A stretch of 20,237 nt of DNA from Firmicutes bacterium CAG:345 (lineage in GTDB: Bacteria > Bacillota_I > Bacilli_A > RFN20 > CAG-288): NCBI GenBank assembly GCA_000433315.1, contig FR893373.1:1-20237 (forward strand), in the 5' to 3' direction. Under the pieces are notes generated by a model. It worked only from the letters and a program-made list of their open reading frames with translations. It searched no databases and had not been told where the DNA came from. Shown here piece after piece: positions 15,057 through 20,237 of this stretch (position 1 is its first letter; each line of letters opens with the position of its first letter). The translations under genes were made by a program, and so were the position numbers.

Positions 15057-15230
15057 ATAAACCACATAACTTTTTTTAAATATTATAGAAATCTATCAGT
15101 AAATCAACCAATGGATAACATTAATTATAGATTTTAATCATTGTAAATAAAAGTTCATTGATTAAAAAATATAAAGGAACTTAAATAAAATATTTTTTAC
15201 ATAATTTTAACTGACAGAAATTTAATTCAT

Positions 15231-15274
15231 AAAAAAAGTTGGCTACTCATTATTTATGATTATATCCAACTTTT
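15231..15274 (-). terminator. Intrinsic terminator of the large lipoprotein gene
   Basis: A 9-bp stem, AAAAGTTGG (15234-15242) with CCAACTTTT (15266-15274), has an inner TCAT/ATGA pair in its loop. On the minus strand the stem runs into TTTTTTT (15231-15237). It lies about 20 bases after the stop of the gene at 15294-18497. The A-tract on one side and T-tract on the other mean it could work in both directions. Confidence 0.8.
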
Positions 15275-15293
15275 ATTTTTGATAGTTATTTTT

Positions 15294-18200
15294 TTATTCT
15301 TGATTATTATTACCGAAGACAATATCGTTTATTAAATCTGCAAATATAGCATAGCCTTTTTCATTTAAATGTATACCATCATCTCTGTAATATTCTTTTA
15401 TTGCTTCGCCATCTTTTGTTAAAGAACTAAATGTATCAATACCAGTAAGCCAATCTGTATTAGTTACAAGTGTTTTCATTTCTTCTATAAATTGACCATA
15501 TTCGTAGTTGAATTTACCACCTTTATAACAACTTGGAACAGCCATAGAATAAATATAGTAAATTTTGGCATTTGGGAAGTCTTCATGCATTTTGTTTAAC
15601 AAATTTGCCATTAAATTTTTTGCATATTCTCCAGTATGACCCATATTGTTGATATTGTTACCGCCTAAATATACCAAAATAACCGATGGATCAAATGGTT
15701 TTACAAGCTTGTCATAAGCATAGAGCCAATCTTCTACAATTGTTCCGCCGATACCAACATTGTAGCCGAGTCGGCCACCGATATCTTCTTGCCAGGTACT
15801 CCAATAATCCATGGTACTTGAGCCCATAATGAGTACTCCGCCTTTTTCAGCTGATTCATATTGTTTTGCAAGTTTATTAATTCTTGTTTCGTATGGTGAA
15901 ATATAAGTATAATCTTTCATATTATTTACAAAGTTCTCCACATATTGATTATCTGTATTTGCTGTTATATTTTTTAAAATTAATGTTCCACCTTTGCCAC
16001 CGATGGTTGCAGCAGAATTTTTTAAGAATTCAAATTCGACAGTATGATAGACGTAACCATCAATAAGCAAAGATGTTTTGCCACCATAATTAACGAGTGT
16101 AAAGTTCATGGTCGCAGGATTTTTTATTTGTGGTCTTAAAATCAGTGTATATCCTTTCCAATTATCGTCGCCATTTTTGACTTCATGGAAAACCTGATAA
16201 CCAGAACCGGTATATTCAAAGACATACCTGACAGCGTGAGTTTCATCTACATATGCAGATAATTCACCTTGAGTCCATGCGGAATATTCTCCAAATTGCA
16301 TTTTTCCAGAAACAAGCCAATATTCTCCATTTACTGCCTTGTTATCTTTAAAAGCAAAGGCCTTGTTATATCCAGTTTCTGTCTTGTAATATGTACCAAC
16401 ATTGCCACTATTGAAACATCCATTATCGGCAAATGTATCTTTTTCAGAGGAAAATTCAACTTCAGCGGTGCGACTTTCAAGCGAATTTGTAAGTGCATCG
16501 AAATCATCTCCGTAATATGTTTTGAAATTATCAAAAGTTACGTTGCAATATTGTCTCATAGCTAAGATAAACATTGTATATCCCCAATTTGCTTCCATAC
16601 TATATACAAGTTTATAATCAGGTAAATAATTACCATCTTTGAAATACACCTTTATTTCCTGTCCGCTATATACGAAAATGTAATCGATTTGATATTCCGT
16701 ACCTTTTGGCATGGTGTTTTTTTCACAAGTTACTTGACTTAATGCTTTTCCATTTACTGTTGGATAAGCGAAGATACTATTGTTTGTTGGATAACGGAAA
16801 AGTTGAATTTTGACAAAGTTCTGTACGTTTTTAGCAATTTGCAATTCTATTTTACTGGCTGCACCACCAGTAGTTTTTGTATCGGTTATGTTCAAATGGC
16901 CAGAAACAGCATATTCATAGCCGCCGACAGGTACTCCGTTTTGATAAAGAGCTCCCATTACTCTTTTGTTTGAATTTTTACCTTCAACATATATACCACC
17001 ATCAACATTTTCTACAAATTCGCTAATATTTTCGGAAGTGTTTATCAAAGATACACCAGTTAATTTGTCCTTATAATTTGTAAGACTACTATTGTACATG
17101 GTTTTTGCTTGTACTTCATCGGATACAATTTGTAAATTTTTCATTTGTGCAGTGCATTCGTAAGTACTAATAAACATTTCAGTATAATTAAGTTCTGGAA
17201 GTGCTCTTCTATAGATAACATTGCCATCTATAGTCATAGCCATACTGCCATCGACTACTATTACACCCATGTTTACGCCTTGTTCTTTGTCATATTCTGT
17301 TGAAGAAATATGTTCTTTATAATTTAGGAAATCTGATCTATCTTTATAGTCGGAGAAGATGAGATAATGACTTTCATCAACACCTCTTAATACGAAACGA
17401 ATTTGATAATTGTTTGCATAAACTGCTGACAAAACAACTTCGCTTCCCTGGGCAAGAGATTGTGGATAAATTTGTGCTGAAAATGCATAATTACCATTTA
17501 AGTTTTTACCCTTTTCATCAGTGACTGTTGCTGATCCATTTAATGAATAAAGCAGATTTTCATAATCGTAGGTAACATACTTTTTGTCACCACTACCTGT
17601 AAGAGAATGGGTACCGAAAGGAAGTTCAACATTAATTTCTACTTTAACTTCATTTCTTTGTGTTTTATCCTGAGATAAAACATTGAAAGAAAATGTATGT
17701 GTTTGTTTATCAAATTCAATTTTAACTGTTGCACCTTCGGATGCTTGATAATCGCATACGGAACTATAATCCTCTAGATTTAAAAATGATGCGTATTCAG
17801 TTTCACTAAATGTGACTTTGCCATTTACTACTTTTTTATTATAAATTGTATTTATGTTGATATCGGCAAGATTAGATAAAACAATTAATGTAATAATGTA
17901 TTTATCTTTGTTGCCAGTTGGAGATGTTAAATCAAAAATAAGTCTGTTTTCAGTTACCGAAATATCGGCTTTTACTCCGTTTAAAAGTGTATAATCGCAA
18001 TTAGTCTCCGGTGATAAAACAAGAGCATCGTATTGTGACTTAGTCAGTGTTACACTATTGTCTTTTATTTCTACTCCAGCTACTGCAGTTATATTAAAAT
18101 TGTCAAGTGGATTAATTTCAATTATAGAACTACTTGAGCTAGTAGACGAGCTACTTGATGAACTGCTAGAGCTCGTTGATGAGCTGCTAGAACTAGACGA

Positions 18201-18497
18201 TGAACTAGTAGTTGTACTGCTACTTGAGCTTGTTGATGAACTATTAGAACTTGTAGTTGAACTAGATGATGAATTTGAACTGCTAGAACTCGATGTACTA
18301 TTAAAACTACTGCTAGAGCTTATGGTACTATTAAAAGAGCTGCTAGAACTAGATGATAAACTACTAGGGGTACTGATTACGCTTGTTGTACTATTTGAAC
18401 TGCTAATAGTACTGCTAGATGTTGTTGTTCCTTTGTTGCAAGCACATAAACATAGCAAAAAGACGACTGAAACCATTAAAAATGAAACTTTTTTCAT
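15294..18497 (-). CDS. Large Ser-rich-linker lipoprotein with C-terminal SGNH/GDSL hydrolase
   Basis: The start is the ATG at 18497 (AAGGAG upstream; an ATG 11 codons earlier has no ribosome site), giving 1067 residues. MKKVSFLMVSVVFLLCLCAC is a lipoprotein signal with acylated C20. A spacer of about 100 residues (24-124), almost only Ser/Thr, holds the rest away from the membrane. Residues about 126-290 hold two similar beta domains (NSVTLTKSQYDAL and GKVTFSETEYASF). Several concanavalin/LamG-like beta regions follow (inferred). The last 180 residues are an SGNH hydrolase: MGSSTMDYW (S894), NVGIGG, LGGNN (945-948) and DDGIHLNEKGY (D1039/D1040, H1043). The role is probably surface deacetylation or de-esterification of glycans. 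The only divergent neighbour is an AraC regulator, the likely controller. Confidence 0.88.
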   Translation of the reverse strand: MKKVSFLMVSVVFLLCLCACNKGTTTSSSTISSSNSTTSVISTPSSLSSSSSSSFNSTISSSSSFNSTSSSSSSNSSSSSTTSSNSSSTSSSSSTTTSSSSSSSSSSTSSSSSSSSSSTSSSSSIIEINPLDNFNITAVAGVEIKDNSVTLTKSQYDALVLSPETNCDYTLLNGVKADISVTENRLIFDLTSPTGNKDKYIITLIVLSNLADININTIYNKKVVNGKVTFSETEYASFLNLEDYSSVCDYQASEGATVKIEFDKQTHTFSFNVLSQDKTQRNEVKVEINVELPFGTHSLTGSGDKKYVTYDYENLLYSLNGSATVTDEKGKNLNGNYAFSAQIYPQSLAQGSEVVLSAVYANNYQIRFVLRGVDESHYLIFSDYKDRSDFLNYKEHISSTEYDKEQGVNMGVIVVDGSMAMTIDGNVIYRRALPELNYTEMFISTYECTAQMKNLQIVSDEVQAKTMYNSSLTNYKDKLTGVSLINTSENISEFVENVDGGIYVEGKNSNKRVMGALYQNGVPVGGYEYAVSGHLNITDTKTTGGAASKIELQIAKNVQNFVKIQLFRYPTNNSIFAYPTVNGKALSQVTCEKNTMPKGTEYQIDYIFVYSGQEIKVYFKDGNYLPDYKLVYSMEANWGYTMFILAMRQYCNVTFDNFKTYYGDDFDALTNSLESRTAEVEFSSEKDTFADNGCFNSGNVGTYYKTETGYNKAFAFKDNKAVNGEYWLVSGKMQFGEYSAWTQGELSAYVDETHAVRYVFEYTGSGYQVFHEVKNGDDNWKGYTLILRPQIKNPATMNFTLVNYGGKTSLLIDGYVYHTVEFEFLKNSAATIGGKGGTLILKNITANTDNQYVENFVNNMKDYTYISPYETRINKLAKQYESAEKGGVLIMGSSTMDYWSTWQEDIGGRLGYNVGIGGTIVEDWLYAYDKLVKPFDPSVILVYLGGNNINNMGHTGEYAKNLMANLLNKMHEDFPNAKIYYIYSMAVPSCYKGGKFNYEYGQFIEEMKTLVTNTDWLTGIDTFSSLTKDGEAIKEYYRDDGIHLNEKGYAIFADLINDIVFGNNNQE
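18125..18428 (-). repeat. Low-complexity DNA coding for the Ser/Thr linker
   Basis: Every codon here is Ser or Thr with a few Asn and Phe. Serine is written with mixed AGC/AGT and TCN codons, so the DNA is a diverged repeat (recurrent TCAAGTAGTTCT-like and CTAG/GAGCTC words) rather than a perfect tandem array. Recurrent blocks such as SSSSSFNST occur twice. Length change by slippage or recombination is possible but would be limited by the codon mixing. Confidence 0.7.
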
Positions 18498-18523
18498 TTT
18501 TCTCTCCTTAAAAATTCTTTTTA

Positions 18524-18566
18524 TTGACATAATTTAAATATGTCAAGTATACTTGAATTATATCAA
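18524..18566. promoter_or_regulatory. Overlapping divergent promoters with two palindromes
   Basis: TTGACAT (18524-18530) and ATGTCAA (18540-18546) form a 7-bp inverted repeat around AATTTAAAT. The adjoining 12-bp perfect palindrome CAAGTATACTTG spans 18544-18555. Rightward, TTGACA (18524-18529), 18 bases and TATACT (18548-18553) form a good promoter for the AraC gene. Leftward, TTGACA (18541-18546 on the minus strand) faces a poor -10 (TAAAAA, 18518-18523), as expected of a promoter that needs an activator. The palindromes are candidate binding sites for the AraC protein. Confidence 0.55.
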
Positions 18567-18631
18567 TTTACTTTTTTCGTTTTAATACATAAAATTGCAA
18601 AATTAAACACAATTACAGGTAATAAATAAAG

Positions 18632-19468
18632 ATGAAAACAACTAAAATAACGGTAGAATTGCTTTCTGGAACAACATTAGCTATACATCCGGATAATTAT
18701 TATCGTCATCCATTATTATATAATGTTGTGCAATCAGGATATGTAATCGGTGGTTTAAAACATTCTGTTTCAAGAACAGGGCTTAACTCTTATGGATTAT
18801 ATGGAGTGACTAAAGGAGAAGTTGTTTTAAAAACAAAAAATAAAACGTATAAAGCACATGCTGGAGATACACTTTTTTTCTCACAGCAAGAGGATCATAC
18901 CATTATTAATGGAGGTGATATACCTTATGAGGCATATTTTGTATATTTGTATGGACCAGAAGTAAAGGGTTTTTACGATAGTTTTCAATCTAAATTTGAA
19001 TATATAATGACAGGATTCATTCCTCCTTCATTTGTTGATGCCGTACGACAAATTACAGATATGATAAGATCTGGAAATGAAAATATATATCTTATTTCTT
19101 CGCTTCTTTATAATATGCTGACTGAACTTTTGCAAAAATGCGATGTAAGTGACAAAAGTACCGGCATTACAAATGCAATTAAATATGTAATGGAACATTA
19201 TAAAGAAAAAATAACATTGGATACACTTTCTTCAATGGCATATATGGATAAGTTTTATTTTATTAGACAATTTCACTCTCTTACAGGATTTACACCAAAA
19301 GAATATCAAAATGAACTTCGTTTGAACGAAGCAGTTAGTTTACTTAAAAATACTGACTTGTCGGTGACTGCAATTGCAAATGAAGTTGGTTTTTCTGATG
19401 CAAAAGGACTAATTGCCTTGATAAAAAGAAGAAAAGGCTGCTCTCCGTCACAACTGAGAAAAAAATAA
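18632..19468 (+). CDS. AraC-family transcriptional regulator
   Basis: The 278-residue product has an N-terminal cupin sensor domain (about 15-120; GEVVLKTKNKTYKAHAGDTLFFSQQEDH is the cupin core) and a C-terminal double helix-turn-helix domain: ITLDTLSSMAYMDKFYFIRQFHSLTGFTPKEY (194-225) and LSVTAIANEVGFSDAKGLIALIKRRKGCSPSQL (243-275). The cupin sensor fits the sugar-responsive members. The second helix-turn-helix is slightly atypical: the usual SxFSRxFKK after VGFSD reads GLIALIKRR. It is the only plus-strand gene here and diverges from the SGNH lipoprotein gene 134 bases away, so I infer it controls that gene. The ribosome site is weak (AGG about 14 bases from the ATG). Confidence 0.92.
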   Translation: MKTTKITVELLSGTTLAIHPDNYYRHPLLYNVVQSGYVIGGLKHSVSRTGLNSYGLYGVTKGEVVLKTKNKTYKAHAGDTLFFSQQEDHTIINGGDIPYEAYFVYLYGPEVKGFYDSFQSKFEYIMTGFIPPSFVDAVRQITDMIRSGNENIYLISSLLYNMLTELLQKCDVSDKSTGITNAIKYVMEHYKEKITLDTLSSMAYMDKFYFIRQFHSLTGFTPKEYQNELRLNEAVSLLKNTDLSVTAIANEVGFSDAKGLIALIKRRKGCSPSQLRKK

Positions 19469-19474
19469 ATAGTT

Positions 19475-19512
19475 AATCCTCTAAATATGCTAGTAATTAG
19501 GAGATTATTTTT
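19475..19512 (+). terminator. Probable terminator of the AraC gene
   Basis: AATCCTCTAA (19475-19484) pairs with TTAGGAGATT (19497-19506) over nine of ten positions, including one G-U and one mismatch, with a 12-base loop, and is followed by ATTTTTAAAT. It lies seven bases after the stop codon. Confidence 0.6.
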
Positions 19513-19528
19513 AAATATTTAAATATAA

Positions 19529-19565
19529 AAATTATTCTACCCTTTATTTTTAGGCAGAATAATTT
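19529..19565 (-). terminator. Probable terminator of the DUF2828-type gene
   Basis: A perfect 10-bp stem, AAATTATTCT (19529-19538) with AGAATAATTT (19556-19565), has an inner CCT/AGG pair. On the minus strand it is followed by TTATATTT. It faces the AraC terminator, as expected between converging genes. Confidence 0.65.
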
Positions 19566-19578
19566 ATGTATTGTAGCT

Positions 19579-19632
19579 AGATAATTGCTACATTATCTGA
19601 TGCTAAATGAAGAGAACTTTCTTCATCAGCAT
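19579..19632 (-). other. Two adjacent hairpins behind the DUF2828-type gene
   Basis: AGATAAT/ATTATCT (19579-19598, 6-base loop) and ATGCT-AA-ATGAAGA / TCTTCAT-C-AGCAT (19600-19632, 6-base loop) lie in tandem between the stop at 19639 and the terminator at 19529-19565. No T-run follows either, so they are not ordinary terminators. In one minus-strand frame the same bases read SYADEESSLHLASDNVAII, then a stop. Confidence 0.45.
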
Positions 19633-19638
19633 AACTTC

Positions 19639-20237
19639 TTAAATTCTAACTTTATCAAATATTTTTGAATTTAAGATATCAAGCATAGCCATTTTAGGAT
19701 CATATGCCTGTGATTTTATAATAGTATCAAAAACACTTTGGCTAAAACCTGAGATTATTTTGACATTATTATCATCATTTAAAGCGTGAGCTACTGGCAT
19801 TGTACGATTATTGACATTCCAATATATTAGACACGGCATTTCATAGCCTGCTTTTTTATACTTTTCTTTTATAAAATTTGTAAAAGAAATTTGATTTTGA
19901 GCATCAAATATATCAAATTGCATATCTGAAATTATGATAATATTTTTAACCATATTTTCGGCTGGAACATGATGTTTTATAGCTGTATTTAAAATTAAAT
20001 CAAATACTTTATTTATGTCAGTGTTTTCATTAATGCAAGGAATCTTGTTTAAGCAGTCACATAAAGATTTACATTCAGTAAAATCAATAAAATATGGTTC
20101 AGATGAAAATGTAATTATTTTATCTTTCCACACCCCTTGATTTAATCTTGCAAAATAAATGGCTAAAGATAAAGCAATAATTAAATTATACTTAGCCATT
20201 TCCATCATAAAATACCATCCAAAGTTTTTAATAAAGA
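19639..20237 (-). CDS. DUF2828-family (TROVE/vWA-like) protein, C-terminal part, cut by the window edge
   Basis: The visible 189 residues from the ATG at 20208, plus nine open codons up to the edge, match the C-terminal vWA-like half of DUF2828 proteins: LIIALSLAIYFARLN, DKIITFSSEPYFIDF, INKVFDLILNTAIKHHVPAENMVKNIIIISDMQFD, MPCLIYWNVNNRTMPVAHALNDDNNVKIISGFS and a final MAMLDILNSKIFDKVRI. The family is related to Ro60-type RNA-binding proteins and has no settled bacterial role. Full members are about twice as long, so the N-terminal part should lie right of the window. The Asp-x-Ser-x-Ser metal motif expected just ahead of the first strand is not seen in this frame, so the gene may be frameshifted near 20208-20220. 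Confidence 0.75.
   Translation of the reverse strand, partial: FIKNFGWYFMMEMAKYNLIIALSLAIYFARLNQGVWKDKIITFSSEPYFIDFTECKSLCDCLNKIPCINENTDINKVFDLILNTAIKHHVPAENMVKNIIIISDMQFDIFDAQNQISFTNFIKEKYKKAGYEMPCLIYWNVNNRTMPVAHALNDDNNVKIISGFSQSVFDTIIKSQAYDPKMAMLDILNSKIFDKVRI

Noticed and set aside
15132..15167. Hairpin TTTTAATCA/TGATTAAAA between the GNAT pseudogene and the lipoprotein terminator
   Set aside because: It has an 18-base loop, is made almost entirely of A and T, and has no T-run or nearby start. It is compatible with chance in this composition.
18125..18428. Repeated words such as CTAGAACT suggesting a CRISPR-like array or perfect microsatellite
   Set aside because: There is no constant unit or spacer length, and the pattern follows mixed Ser codons in the reading frame. 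It is coding low complexity.
18058..18537. Long plus-strand frame rich in Leu, Glu and Asp
   Set aside because: It is the antisense shadow of the Ser/Thr linker: serine codons read backwards give Leu/Glu/Asp. It has no plausible fold, and the minus-strand gene has a signal peptide and ribosome site.
1..20237. tRNA, rRNA or insertion-sequence genes
   Set aside because: No cloverleaf with CCA-end logic, no rRNA sequence and no transposase reading frame were found on either strand.

Overview
The window is A+T-rich and low in G+C throughout. It uses standard code-11 stops: TGA ends ogt and cas2, and Trp is TGG. Shine-Dalgarno sites are Gram-positive (AAGGAGG-like). The gene content is a type II-A CRISPR-Cas locus, Ogt/AlkA repair, an EFR1-type flavodoxin-ferredoxin, an LRR_5 protein, lipoproteins with Ser-rich linkers and an AraC regulator. 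Together this suggests an anaerobic, probably gut-associated low-GC Bacillota (Bacilli/Erysipelotrichia-like). Code-4 mycoplasmas are unlikely. The taxon is inference only.

Left part (1-6166, all minus strand): a complete, co-directional type II-A CRISPR-Cas locus read right to left as tracrRNA, cas9, cas1, cas2, csn2, leader, array. Only the first 30 bases of the first repeat lie inside the window, so no spacers are visible. A tracrRNA of about 90 nt sits between cas9 and ogt. Its anti-repeat pairs with the truncated repeat over 27 base pairs, and every mismatch position is a G-U wobble. It has its own TTGACA-17-TAATAT promoter, whose -35 box contains the stop codon of ogt, and a clean intrinsic terminator. 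The crRNA promoter overlaps the end of csn2.

Middle (6163-11106, minus strand): ogt and alkA (alkylation repair), an alpha/beta hydrolase, an EFR1-like flavodoxin/2x[4Fe-4S] protein, a strong terminator, then a two-gene unit of an ADP-ribosylglycohydrolase and an LRR_5 protein without a signal peptide. After that come about 780 bases without a convincing gene. They contain a 178-bp element with 14-bp terminal inverted repeats and near-flanking 10-bp direct repeats (MITE-like).

Right part (11890-20237): a small lipoprotein; a cytidine-deaminase-like gene followed by two tandem sugar O-acetyltransferase paralogues; a GNAT acetyltransferase pseudogene broken by three single-base frameshifts; a very large Ser-rich-linker lipoprotein ending in an SGNH/GDSL hydrolase domain; and a divergent AraC regulator sharing a palindrome-rich promoter region with it. 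The right edge holds a DUF2828-type gene that runs off the window. AraC and DUF2828 converge on back-to-back terminators.

I found no system that clearly belongs to no known class. The strongest specific observations are the self-contained CRISPR RNA module with its exact repeat/anti-repeat match, the MITE-like element, and the overlapping divergent promoters at 18524-18566.
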